DNA of 19,679 bases from JBFJWU01 sp041623475 [NCBI: bacterium] (lineage in GTDB: Bacteria; J088), in assembly GCA_041623475.1 (NCBI GenBank), contig JBFJWU010000013.1, positions 1 through 19,679 on the forward strand. The letters run 5' to 3'. The first letter of the stretch is position 1. The number at the start of each line of letters is the position of its first letter. Position numbers and translations under genes: made by a program. Below the pieces are notes generated by a model, which saw only the letters and a program-made list of their open reading frames with translations, ran no database searches and was not told where the DNA came from. Of the stretch, positions 1-7,258 are shown piece by piece.

Positions 1-539
1 CCGGCAACTCCGACGATCAGGATACCGTCGATAATTACCGGCGAACCATAGATGTGAGCTTTGTCGTGATCATCCAGGACCACCTGCCAGTCTACGTCGC
101 CTGTTTTGCGTGACACTGCGTACAGAATTGCCCCGTCACCGGGCTCGATGACCGTCGCCCCGTCACCAACATAGATCCGTTTGTCGTCGACAATCGGCGT
201 TGCATCAATCGGTTTGTCCGAGATCCGGTTCTTCCAAATGACATCGCCGGTATCGAAATCCAACGCGAACAGCCATCCGGTCCAGTCCGTGATATACACG
301 ACGTTGTCGACGACGATGGGGGTGCTGGTGGCACCGACTGTATCGAATGTCCACACCGGCGCCAGACGCCCGACATTGGCCCTTGTAATAATGGATTCGT
401 CCAGGTTGGCACGGCTGTTCTGGTAGTCACGGCCGTACCATGCCCATTCGTGGGGCCCCGGTGCAATGCCCGCACGATCTGTTCCCAGGCACCCGGCACA
501 AAGCACAGGCAATATGGCCCAAACAACAATTGGTCGCAT
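1..539 (-). CDS. PQQ-type beta-propeller lipoprotein, 3' part missing
   Basis: Reading leftward from ATG at 539, the frame stays open to the window edge, so only the first ~179 residues are visible. The N-terminus (MRPIVVWAILPVLCAGC) is a short hydrophobic signal ending in a possible lipobox with Cys17. The mature part has the repeat grammar of PQQ quinoprotein propellers: an early W-x-x-x-G-R-D segment near residue 35, NVGRL near 56, then blades with TPIVVD, VYITDWTG, LFALD and TGDVIW near 73-102, repeated near 113-151. Family members are periplasmic PQQ dehydrogenases (polyvinyl-alcohol-dehydrogenase-like) or non-catalytic BamB-like propellers; the catalytic region is outside the window, so enzyme activity is not proven. 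The gene starts 3 bp after the amidohydrolase stop, with no clear ribosome site, so it is probably the third gene of that operon. Confidence 0.8.
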   Translation of the reverse strand, partial: MRPIVVWAILPVLCAGCLGTDRAGIAPGPHEWAWYGRDYQNSRANLDESIITRANVGRLAPVWTFDTVGATSTPIVVDNVVYITDWTGWLFALDFDTGDVIWKNRISDKPIDATPIVDDKRIYVGDGATVIEPGDGAILYAVSRKTGDVDWQVVLDDHDKAHIYGSPVIIDGILIVGVA

Positions 540-542
540 GAG

Positions 543-2096
543 TCAGCCCGGCATGTTGTTGTGGGCACGAATCAGGTTCAGGACGTCCCGGCGGGTAGTC
601 GGACCGTACACCCGCGGTCGCGCCACCGCCTGGTCGCCGATCGCTTCCTGCAACCACAGTGACTGGAAATCCTCACGGATGACATTGCGCTCCTCTTCGG
701 GATCGATGCCGTACAGGGGTGCCGCATTCAAACCGAAAATTTTTGCCTTGATCGCCGGGGTTAATTCTGGATAGCCGAATTTGTCCTGGAACTCTTCCGA
801 GATCGTCAACGCCCGCATGGCCTCGATCTGGGCCTGCGGCGAGCCATACCAGACGGAATCTGTCCCCCAGACCACACGGTTTTCGCCAATGTACTTGAGC
901 AGCTTGCCAATTACGTGCTGGGCCTGTACAGCATCTTTCATGACCGCCGCCCAGGTGCTGCCCAGTTCGGCGTAGACATTGGCATCGGTTCCTAATCCGG
1001 CATCCTGGACCGACTTGATCAGGCGATTGATACCAAACTGTTCGCCCTGGGGCAGGTCCGGGTCGTATGGGCCCTCATCGTAGTCCGAATCGTACCCGGA
1101 ATGGTAAACGACGATATTGACACCGGGAAAATTCTTTGCCGTCGGGCCAATGTCCCGCGGATCGTTATGTTCCATATCGAACGTCGGGATTGGCAACCCC
1201 TTGTGGACGTTCAGCAGTGGTGTCCCTGAATCCTGGATGAACTGCAGGTACCGGTCGCCAAGCCCCGAATCGAGGAAATACCCTTGCCCGTTCGGCCCCC
1301 ACGCAGTGTACGATTTCCACCCGGCAACGGTGTGGAACTCCTCCTGGAGCGCCACCATCGCATCAAACTCTTCCTGGGGGTCCGGCGACAGGTTGGGGAG
1401 CACCATCGCGTGGTTCAAGACACGCTGTCCGCCGCCCGCCAGGCAGTTGATCAGGTCCCGGGACTCGGCGATCTCGTCGTTCTTCAGCGGGTTACTGTCG
1501 CCTGTGGCCGGGATTCCGGTCAGGACCGCCAGCGTCGTATCGCTGGCGACAAACATTTCATAGATGTAGGTGTCCCGGGACAGCAGCTTCAGTCCGTCAA
1601 CTGATCCGTCGTTGTACGGTGGCAGGGCTTCGCCGCGGTCCAGGTAACCATCATATTTGACCTGGTTGAGCAGCAACAGGAACGCATTATAGGCTGTATT
1701 TTTCATCCATTCGGCACCGGCCTCGACATTGAAATGATGGGTCTGGACATCAAAAATAAACTCATCGCCCTTGAGCACCTCCCTGGCGGCAGATTCGTCA
1801 CACAGCATTTGCTTGTTGACGTTGAATCCACCTTTGGAATCACCACAGCCACTGACCATGTTGATGGCAAACAGCGCAGCGGCCATGCCCCTGGCACTTT
1901 CCAGGTATTCACGACGGGTCATTCCCAGCCGTCCTGCATAGCTATCGGCGATCCGGTGCACCAGGCGGTCGGCAGCGGCCTCGGCCGGTTTCTGCCGGGG
2001 AAAGTACTCGCCGTTGCTCACCGGGCCGAAATAGATCGGCGACTCGGGTGTTGCCTCGTGAACCGACTTACGTTTCTTGAAGTGGATAAATGCCAT
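543..2096 (-). CDS. Amidohydrolase 2 family metal-dependent hydrolase, Tat-type leader
   Basis: A 517-residue protein of the Amidohydro_2 (TIM-barrel, metal-dependent hydrolase) family. Visible landmarks are DVQTHH (116-121, in place of the usual HxH after strand 1), NVHKG (His298), YHSG (His332), WGTD (Asp412) and the family's closing KIFGLNAAPLYG (452-463). Residues 59-84 are a twin-arginine-like signal, TRREYLE followed by a hydrophobic stretch ending VSGC, so the enzyme is probably exported folded and perhaps lipidated. A 58-residue extension precedes the Tat motif. I chose the ATG at 2096 because GGAG lies 9 nt upstream, inside the stop of the preceding gene; ATG at 1922 would put the Tat motif at the extreme N-terminus. 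The gap to the monooxygenase homologue is 8 bp and to the propeller gene 3 bp, indicating one operon. The substrate is unknown. Confidence 0.85.
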   Translation of the reverse strand: MAFIHFKKRKSVHEATPESPIYFGPVSNGEYFPRQKPAEAAADRLVHRIADSYAGRLGMTRREYLESARGMAAALFAINMVSGCGDSKGGFNVNKQMLCDESAAREVLKGDEFIFDVQTHHFNVEAGAEWMKNTAYNAFLLLLNQVKYDGYLDRGEALPPYNDGSVDGLKLLSRDTYIYEMFVASDTTLAVLTGIPATGDSNPLKNDEIAESRDLINCLAGGGQRVLNHAMVLPNLSPDPQEEFDAMVALQEEFHTVAGWKSYTAWGPNGQGYFLDSGLGDRYLQFIQDSGTPLLNVHKGLPIPTFDMEHNDPRDIGPTAKNFPGVNIVVYHSGYDSDYDEGPYDPDLPQGEQFGINRLIKSVQDAGLGTDANVYAELGSTWAAVMKDAVQAQHVIGKLLKYIGENRVVWGTDSVWYGSPQAQIEAMRALTISEEFQDKFGYPELTPAIKAKIFGLNAAPLYGIDPEEERNVIREDFQSLWLQEAIGDQAVARPRVYGPTTRRDVLNLIRAHNNMPG

Positions 2097-2104
2097 ATCC
2101 GCAA

Positions 2105-3247
2105 CTACTCCAGGATAAAACTGTTAAAGAAGTTGCCGCCCAGGTATGGCGAATAGGCGCCAAAGATGTTGCACATTTCGTCTTCGGCTTCGTCCCCCAG
2201 CTCAACTGTGCGGTCTTCGTGGTTGGTATACGTACACGAGTAGCGGACAATATCGCCCCGTTCGATCAACAGGGGCGGATTGAAATGAATAAATTCCGGC
2301 TCGAACCAGCTGTCCGTCCAGTACACGAGTTCCTCGGTTCCATCCTGGCGCTCGATCACGACCTCGGATTCAAGCATCCGGCGATGCGCGTGGGCGGTCA
2401 GCAGATGGATTTTCATTTCGTTCAACGGCTTGCCGTTTTCGTCTTCCCATTCGTCCATGTCGTACTGGGGAAGTTCAACGTAATAGGTCTTGGTCTCGTC
2501 AACGGCGAATGGCTCGATAGACAATGGAAACCCGATCCAGGTAATGAACCCAATCTCTTCCTGGATCGCCTCGGGGTCCTTGACTTCCATCGCGTTGACC
2601 CAGACCTCCATCGTGATTGGCTTGCCGGTCAGGTTCAGCGAATGACTGTTCAGGATCAACTGCGTCCCGCCGGATATCCGCGCGGCATAATTGCCCAGCG
2701 CTTCATAGTCGGGCGTTTCCAGTGCCCCTGGCGCCTGCAGGCCAGCCAGCCACGTCAGGGTGCCAAAATCAATGTCAGCCTCGGTCAGGCCCGCTTCGAC
2801 GAACTCTGGGACACCCGTGACGCCATCGGCCGGATACCCGGCAAAACAGGGATAGTAGACATCGTCGGGCAAATCCACATCCGAAGAGTACATCAGGAAA
2901 TGGTGCGACCCCGGCCGCATCCGCGCCGCGAACTGGCGCACCAGGACATCCTGGTCCCTGGGCACCTGCACAGTCTGGCAGATTTCGATCTCTGTTTCGG
3001 TCTGGACGTAGGGACCAAACTTCACCTGCCAGCCTTCACCGGTGGCCGGCACAGGTAACGGACCTTCAAAATTCTCCGGGCAATAGTAAAGCTCGTTTGG
3101 GTCATCCAGCCGTTCGGCACGCTCCTCGCACGTCTCGTTTTTGTTTGCCTTGGATGTCGTTTCACCCTCCAGGCAACCCTGGGCAACAACGATCATCAGC
3201 GGCGCAACCAGCGCGGCCGGTAGTCTTTTCAAAACATTCGCTTCCAT
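2105..3247 (-). CDS. Copper type II (PHM/DBM-fold) monooxygenase-like secreted protein
   Basis: Resembles the copper type II, ascorbate-dependent monooxygenase fold of peptidylglycine alpha-hydroxylating monooxygenase (PHM) and dopamine beta-monooxygenase. All six expected copper ligands can be placed (380-residue numbering): GSHHF gives His115/His116 and NSH gives His202 for the CuH site; AHAHRRM gives His286/His288 and DEMCN gives Met358 for the CuM site. In PHM the last motif is also E-M-C-N. The N-terminus is a signal ending VVAQGC, possibly a lipoprotein. Start choice: GGAGGG (3260-3255) ends 7 nt before ATG 3247 and 4 nt before ATG 3250, whereas ATG 3262 would overlap it; 3247 is preferred. 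It is the first gene of a leftward operon with the amidohydrolase and propeller. Hydroxylation next to N, O or S with O2 and a reductant is family knowledge; the substrate is unknown. Confidence 0.8.
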   Translation of the reverse strand: MEANVLKRLPAALVAPLMIVVAQGCLEGETTSKANKNETCEERAERLDDPNELYYCPENFEGPLPVPATGEGWQVKFGPYVQTETEIEICQTVQVPRDQDVLVRQFAARMRPGSHHFLMYSSDVDLPDDVYYPCFAGYPADGVTGVPEFVEAGLTEADIDFGTLTWLAGLQAPGALETPDYEALGNYAARISGGTQLILNSHSLNLTGKPITMEVWVNAMEVKDPEAIQEEIGFITWIGFPLSIEPFAVDETKTYYVELPQYDMDEWEDENGKPLNEMKIHLLTAHAHRRMLESEVVIERQDGTEELVYWTDSWFEPEFIHFNPPLLIERGDIVRYSCTYTNHEDRTVELGDEAEDEMCNIFGAYSPYLGGNFFNSFILE

Positions 3248-3272
3248 CATCCATCCCTCCATTCAGGCGTGT

Positions 3273-3284
3273 GGTCATGTGACC
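3273..3284. promoter_or_regulatory. Inverted repeat in monooxygenase leader, candidate TetR operator
   Basis: GGTCA-TG-TGACC is a perfect 5-bp inverted repeat with a 2-bp centre, lying between the likely promoter and the GGAGGG ribosome site of the monooxygenase gene. Its position suits repression by the divergently encoded TetR protein. No second copy was found, so the assignment is inference. Confidence 0.35.
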
Positions 3285-3344
3285 CACCCATCGAAAAGGC
3301 GGGCCAAACACTTGTTCTATATAGCACACTTCTGGAACTTATGC

Positions 3345-3354
3345 GAATATATTC
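3345..3354. promoter_or_regulatory. 10-bp palindrome in tetR promoter region
   Basis: GAATATATTC is a perfect palindrome placed 17 bp before the tetR start at 3372 and directly before TAAAAT (3355-3360), the best -10-like hexamer for that gene. A protein bound here would occlude the tetR promoter. On the other strand it lies upstream of TGCTATATA (overlapping the 8-bp palindrome CTATATAG at 3317-3324), a possible extended -10 for the monooxygenase operon. AT-rich palindromes are easy to find by chance. Confidence 0.35.
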
Positions 3355-3371
3355 TAAAATTTACTCAAGAA

Positions 3372-4058
3372 ATGGACCGCCCGATGCTGGCCGCATCTGT
3401 AGCAACAATTCAGCCGCCCGAACGCTCAAAAGAACACCTTCCCCGGTATTCACTGATCAAGATCCCGGCACAGGATCGATCTGTCCGCATGGTCCATTCA
3501 ATCCTGGATGCGGCGCAGGAACGGATGCTGCAGGGAAACTTTGCAGTCCTGACAACAAATGATATTGCCGCGGATGCCGGCATCAGCATTGGGTCCCTGT
3601 ACCAGTACTTTGCCAATGTCGAGATGATTTTTTCCGGAGTGATCGAACGTGGAATCAATGTCATGGGTGAACACGTGGATGGCTTCGTTCAGACAGCACT
3701 GGATCGACCCGCCCGGGGTATCCTGCTGGCAACCACCCACGGGATGGTCGATTTTGCGATGACGTATCGCGATACCTTTACCCAGGTCCTGGTACGGACT
3801 CCGTCCTATGGTCCGGGCAGCATTGCCGGTCACATCGAGCGTGCGCTGATGCCGGTAATCCAGACATACCTGGCGGCTAACAGCGGCCGCTACCAGGTCG
3901 AGGGTGGCGATGTCGCCCTGTACGTTGCGCTCAACTCTGGAATCCTGACCGCCCTGAAATGGATCTGCGAACAACCTGCCGATGTTTCCCGTTCCGAGCT
4001 TTGTGGTGCAATTGTCCACCAGTTGATGGCTGTGGTGATCGAACGCCCGGCGTCGTGA
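3372..4058 (+). CDS. TetR/AcrR family transcriptional regulator
   Basis: A 228-residue protein with a TetR-type DNA-binding domain at about 37-85. The recognition region LTTNDIAADAGISIGSLYQYFANVE (60-84) is the canonical helix-turn-helix with the conserved G-S-L-Y-x-Y-F. The C-terminal ~140 residues are the variable ligand-binding and dimerisation part and do not show the ligand. The N-terminus is about 35 residues longer than minimal TetR proteins; ATG 3372 has only a weak AAGA site, and ATG 3384 is an alternative. It is divergent from the monooxygenase operon across ~120 bp holding two inverted repeats, so control of that operon and of itself is likely. Its stop overlaps the lipoprotein GTG start in a GTGA motif. 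Confidence 0.88.
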   Translation: MDRPMLAASVATIQPPERSKEHLPRYSLIKIPAQDRSVRMVHSILDAAQERMLQGNFAVLTTNDIAADAGISIGSLYQYFANVEMIFSGVIERGINVMGEHVDGFVQTALDRPARGILLATTHGMVDFAMTYRDTFTQVLVRTPSYGPGSIAGHIERALMPVIQTYLAANSGRYQVEGGDVALYVALNSGILTALKWICEQPADVSRSELCGAIVHQLMAVVIERPAS

Positions 4059-4603
4059 ACCGCACCGCACTGCCTGTGTCGACAGCTGTGGCCATCGGCC
4101 TGACATTGGCGCTGGTCGGCTGCGGCGAAACCAGCACCGGGACGGTGCAACTGACTGACCAGACATTGTGGCAACCGGTCTCGGCAGATGCAGATCCATT
4201 TGTTGAACTCGTCGACCCGGACCAACGAGTTGATTGCACCCGGGACGCCTGGCAGATCGAAGAGGTCGGCGGCACGGGCCTGGAGGTCCGCACCGAGAAC
4301 TGCAACTTTGCGACGTTTTCGCAGCCGCTGGCAGCTGGCATCCGCCCCGGCGACCAGATCACGATCCGCGTCCTGACAACCCCGTTTTTCATCACTGCCA
4401 ATCCCCTGCCAGCGTATGTCGCGCTGTCCCTGAACGGCACAGTCATCTGGCAACGGGACCTGCAGGTCCCTTCCGAAGCCGAGTTGTTGGACGAAACGTT
4501 TGAATCAACGGTCAAGGCCCCAGCCGGCAACCCGATTCTCTATCACGTCAACAATCACGGCAACAATTCCTGGACGGTTTACGAGATCTCGCGGCGGCGA
4601 TAG
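4055..4603 (+). CDS. Small lipoprotein of unknown function with NHGNNSW motif
   Basis: A 182-residue protein starting at GTG 4055, which overlaps the tetR stop by 4 nt (GTGA), implying coupled translation. The N-terminus is a textbook lipoprotein signal with lipobox LVGC (Cys23). The mature protein has Cys pairs (CTRDAW and ENCNF), a SQPLAAGIRPGD segment, an even spread of beta-type residues, and ends with YHVNNHGNNSW before WTVYEISRRR. This looks like a small beta-sandwich. I recognise no named domain or catalytic motif. Co-transcription with the regulator of a secreted-enzyme operon suggests an extracytoplasmic partner or ligand binder for that pathway, which is inference. Confidence 0.75.
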   Translation: MNRTALPVSTAVAIGLTLALVGCGETSTGTVQLTDQTLWQPVSADADPFVELVDPDQRVDCTRDAWQIEEVGGTGLEVRTENCNFATFSQPLAAGIRPGDQITIRVLTTPFFITANPLPAYVALSLNGTVIWQRDLQVPSEAELLDETFESTVKAPAGNPILYHVNNHGNNSWTVYEISRRR

Positions 4604-4718
4604 GAAACCGCGGACCTGTGGATTACCCACGCAGTGTTGTCAGTCTGGCACGACGAGAGCCTGATCGAGACCCTGGCTCGACCGGTAATCCAATGTCACT
4701 GGAATCGAATTCCTGTCA

Positions 4719-4768
4719 CGCACTGTCCCCGGGCCGGAATCAATCACGGCTTCAGAGTGCACAGTGCG
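4719..4768. repeat. Inverted repeat in the intergenic region
   Basis: CGCACTGT at 4719-4726 is matched perfectly by ACAGTGCG at 4761-4768, with a 34-nt interior that can itself fold (GGCCG with CGGCT). There is no T-tract, so it does not look like an intrinsic terminator. It may be the 3' end structure of the tetR-lipoprotein transcript or a protein-binding site. Confidence 0.35.
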
Positions 4769-4891
4769 GCTGGTCTTTATTGGCGCGCTCGGCGATTCGA
4801 TCGTGCTCCCAAAACAGCTGCCGCGGCGTATTGGCACCGACAGGTACAGAAGTCCGGACCCGTTGGTACCCCCACAACCGTGTTAGTAAAC

Positions 4892-4913
4892 AGAGGGATA
4901 TGGTGCACCCTCT
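4892..4913. promoter_or_regulatory. Hairpin or operator abutting the TonB receptor promoter
   Basis: AGAGGG (4892-4897) pairs with CCCTCT (4908-4913) across a 10-nt loop that shares the palindrome GGTGCACC (4902-4909). The right arm ends at the first base of the -35-like TTGATT, so a bound regulator would contact RNA polymerase. It could also be a weak terminator for readthrough from the left. Confidence 0.35.
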
Positions 4914-4942
4914 TGATTTCGGAAACGATCAACCACTAGAAT
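4913..4942 (+). promoter_or_regulatory. Probable sigma70-type promoter of the TonB receptor gene
   Basis: TTGATT (4913-4918) and TAGAAT (4937-4942) are separated by 18 bp. Transcription would begin near 4949-4950, about 52 nt before the receptor start and almost exactly at the ATG of a 20-codon ORF. Confidence 0.45.
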
Positions 4943-4949
4943 AGGCAGA

Positions 4950-5012
4950 ATGTTTTTGATACACGAGCAGGCGCAGGTGTGGCAGACCGGACTGGCCGGA
5001 AATGATTTCTAG
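4950..5012 (+). CDS. Possible 20-residue leader peptide overlapping the TonB receptor start
   Basis: ATG 4950 opens MFLIHEQAQVWQTGLAGNDF and stops at TAG 5010-5012, 8 nt inside the receptor gene in another frame. The ATG lies 7 nt after the TAGAAT -10 hexamer, so a leaderless start is possible, and termination over the receptor start would permit coupling. There is no Shine-Dalgarno sequence and no amino-acid run typical of attenuators, so chance is a serious alternative. Confidence 0.25.
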   Translation: MFLIHEQAQVWQTGLAGNDF

Positions 5013-7182
5013 GGTACGCGGCATTATTGTTCCTGCGGTCGCTATCTTGGGTATGGTGCCGGCCATCGGTTCCGCGGCAGAAGTGACCCAGTCGGTTGAT
5101 GCGACGACACAGTCTGTTGCGGCAGCAACGTCCGGGACTCTGGTGACGGACTCACTGGCTCCGGCGTCACGGGCAGGCAACAACAACACCGATGACTTCT
5201 CTGATTTCAGTGACCTCAGCCTGGACGCTTTGCTGAACATAGAGGTCGATGTCGGGTCGGCTTTTTCAGAGTCGATTGACAACATTCCGGCAATTGTCCA
5301 GGTCTTTACTGCGTCAGACATTCGTCGGCTGGGAATTCGTGATTTGCGTGAATTGCTGCTGCATTTCGCGGGCTTTTTTGAAACTGCCGCGATAACTACA
5401 CCTTTCCTGACACGTGGTGTCGACATCCGCGGTGGCGCAACGTCTAGCCGGGTTATGATCCTGGTCGATGGGCACCCCTTGCTGGACGCAATAGATGAAA
5501 TTTACGAGCCATACGGAATTCCAATCGACGCGATCCAGCAGGCAGAGTTCCTGCGCGGGCCTGCGGCAATCCTGTACGGGTCGTCAGCGATGGGCGGTGT
5601 ATTGAACCTGCGACTGCGCAAGCCGGATGACACATCCGGATCCGTCTTCATTTCTGGAGATCCCCTGCGCATCGCGGGCGAGGCCGCGGGCCAGGCGGAA
5701 TTCGCCAGCGACAAGTCCGACTGGCAGGTCAGCGCCGACGTGCAGGTCAGGCAAACCGAGGACAGGCAGATCTTTTTTGACAAGGACGACTTTGGCCAGT
5801 CAGGCCAGTTTTCAGCACAGGCCCGTTATGTCAGTTCGATACTGACATTCCACCACGGGAATACCCGCCTGCGCCTGCGCCAGCATGAAGTTGTCAGCGG
5901 CTGGCAGGGGATTTCGTATGTCTTTGCCACCGAAGCGGACGACGGCGACCTGACACTGCTGGGAGCCGATTTTCGACACGTCCAACCGGCAGGCGATCGC
6001 TGGGAGATCACCGTCAAGGGTGGATTCGACGGCCGGGACCGCAACATGGACCTGGGAATTTTCCCGATTACGGAATTGCCGCCGACACCCGTTTTCAGCG
6101 GGCGCACGCTGGATGAACACCGAACAACAATCAAGCAGCGCGATTATGTGTCAGTAGGGTCTATCCAGGGTGCCGCATCCTGGGACTCCTGGCGATTGAC
6201 GGTTGGCGCCGATTACCGTCATCTTTGGATGGCAGACCAGCGATTTGAATTTAACGATGACGGAGCCGATCACCCGTTCGGATCGCCACCGGGTGCCGAC
6301 ATTCAGATGCACGACGTCAATGCATTCGCCCAGGCAGACATCTATATGCACGATGATGTCGCATTATTGTCGGGCATACGCCTGAACACATTTATCCCGC
6401 GGGCAAAAAACATTGAGGCGACCTTGCCGGATCCGGATGACCAGAGGCCCGCACCGACCGTGTCCCCGATGGCACGTGGTGCGCTGGTCTGGCACGCAGT
6501 GGACTCAACAACTTTCAAGCTGCTGTATGGTCGATCTTTCCGACTGCCAACCGGCCTGGAAATGTTTAATTCGGCTGCCGGCTTTCTGGTGCCCAATCCC
6601 AAACTGGGGCCGGGACTGCAGGACACGCTGGAGGTCGTCGCCAGCTCCAACGTGCTGGAGCAATTGTACTTTCAGATTGACCTATTCCAGTTCTGGGTCC
6701 ACGACCAGATCGAGTTTATCGTCCAGCCGGATGTTCTGCAGGGCGGCTTTGACAACCTGGGTGGCACCAGCCTGGTCCGTGGCGTCGAAAGCGAATTCCG
6801 CTGGATACCGGCAGACTGGCTGGACACACAGCTGTCTTTCACTTTCCAGGAGGGATTTGAAACGGATAAACGTTACAACCGGCGTATTCCCAGGGTCATC
6901 GGCAAGCTCTGGTCATCCTTTCGCCCACTGCAAAACGAAACACTGGTAATTACGCCAAAATACCGATACCGGGGCCGATCCGGCACCCGCGGTTCGGACA
7001 GTATTGTCGATGCCGTCATTACTTCCCGGCCAGTGGACTGGCTGCAGCTGTCGGTGTCTGCGATCAATATTGCCAACGAACCGGAAACGATGAACATTGC
7101 AGTTATTCCCGGAGTCGGTGACCGCTACGGCGAATTGATAGAAAGCCGCGCGTTGCGCATTGGTGTCCGGGCGGATTTCTGA
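5002..7182 (+). CDS. TonB-dependent outer-membrane receptor
   Basis: A 726-residue outer-membrane transporter. A signal peptide occupies about residues 1-26, with cleavage likely near IGSAA. A linker follows with LSLDALLNIEVDVGSAFSESIDNIPA (72-97), the N-terminal pattern of receptors that begin 'LSLEDLLNIEV'. The plug domain (about 95-205) shows VFTASDIRRLGIRDLRELL, TRGVDIRGG, VMILVDGHPLLD, FLRGPAAILYGSSAMGG and VLNLRLRKP. The rest alternates amphipathic strands as a 22-stranded barrel and ends in Phe (RIGVRADF), the outer-membrane assembly signal. Energy would come from TonB-ExbBD, not encoded here. The substrate cannot be read from sequence; the family carries siderophores, vitamin B12, sugars and other large nutrients. 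The start at 5002 has only a weak GGAA nearby. The P450 gene begins 76 bp downstream with its own promoter-like element. Confidence 0.92.
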   Translation: MISRVRGIIVPAVAILGMVPAIGSAAEVTQSVDATTQSVAAATSGTLVTDSLAPASRAGNNNTDDFSDFSDLSLDALLNIEVDVGSAFSESIDNIPAIVQVFTASDIRRLGIRDLRELLLHFAGFFETAAITTPFLTRGVDIRGGATSSRVMILVDGHPLLDAIDEIYEPYGIPIDAIQQAEFLRGPAAILYGSSAMGGVLNLRLRKPDDTSGSVFISGDPLRIAGEAAGQAEFASDKSDWQVSADVQVRQTEDRQIFFDKDDFGQSGQFSAQARYVSSILTFHHGNTRLRLRQHEVVSGWQGISYVFATEADDGDLTLLGADFRHVQPAGDRWEITVKGGFDGRDRNMDLGIFPITELPPTPVFSGRTLDEHRTTIKQRDYVSVGSIQGAASWDSWRLTVGADYRHLWMADQRFEFNDDGADHPFGSPPGADIQMHDVNAFAQADIYMHDDVALLSGIRLNTFIPRAKNIEATLPDPDDQRPAPTVSPMARGALVWHAVDSTTFKLLYGRSFRLPTGLEMFNSAAGFLVPNPKLGPGLQDTLEVVASSNVLEQLYFQIDLFQFWVHDQIEFIVQPDVLQGGFDNLGGTSLVRGVESEFRWIPADWLDTQLSFTFQEGFETDKRYNRRIPRVIGKLWSSFRPLQNETLVITPKYRYRGRSGTRGSDSIVDAVITSRPVDWLQLSVSAINIANEPETMNIAVIPGVGDRYGELIESRALRIGVRADF

Positions 7183-7243
7183 CCAGAAACACCGGCCCCC
7201 ATGTCCGGCACAGACTGATCGGCTGCCGACAGGCCCTGGTTTT

Positions 7244-7252
7244 TGCTACACT
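7244..7252 (+). promoter_or_regulatory. Extended -10 element of the P450 gene, likely leaderless
   Basis: TGC-TACACT forms an extended -10 (TGn plus hexamer 7247-7252). The GTG start at 7259 follows after 6 nt, so the transcript would begin at or next to the start codon. No Shine-Dalgarno sequence precedes this GTG. Confidence 0.45.
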
Positions 7253-7258
7253 TGCGCT

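Larger units (their letters stand above)
4604..5001. other. Intergenic region, no convincing gene
   Basis: About 400 bp between the lipoprotein stop and the TonB receptor start. Open frames here lack ribosome sites and protein-like composition. It contains an 8-bp inverted repeat (4719-4726 with 4761-4768), a 6-bp hairpin (4892-4913), a probable promoter (4913-4942) and a 20-codon ORF (4950-5012). I looked for a cobalamin riboswitch, common before TonB receptor genes, and saw no B12-box-like sequence. Confidence 0.6.

Noticed and set aside
2090-3058. 322-codon rightward frame antisense to the monooxygenase gene
   Set aside because: It is the reverse-complement shadow of a well-supported gene with placed copper ligands; it has no domain pattern and no ribosome site.
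3498-4530. Leftward frames opposite tetR and the lipoprotein gene
   Set aside because: Antisense shadows of genes with a clear helix-turn-helix and lipobox on the + strand.
4618-4944. Two ~100-codon rightward frames in the intergenic region
   Set aside because: No ribosome site, Trp/His/Arg-rich random composition and mutual overlap in different frames; not convincing as genes.
4604-5001. Cobalamin or other riboswitch before the TonB receptor
   Set aside because: No B12-box-like or other riboswitch core found; the predicted promoter leaves only ~50 nt of leader.
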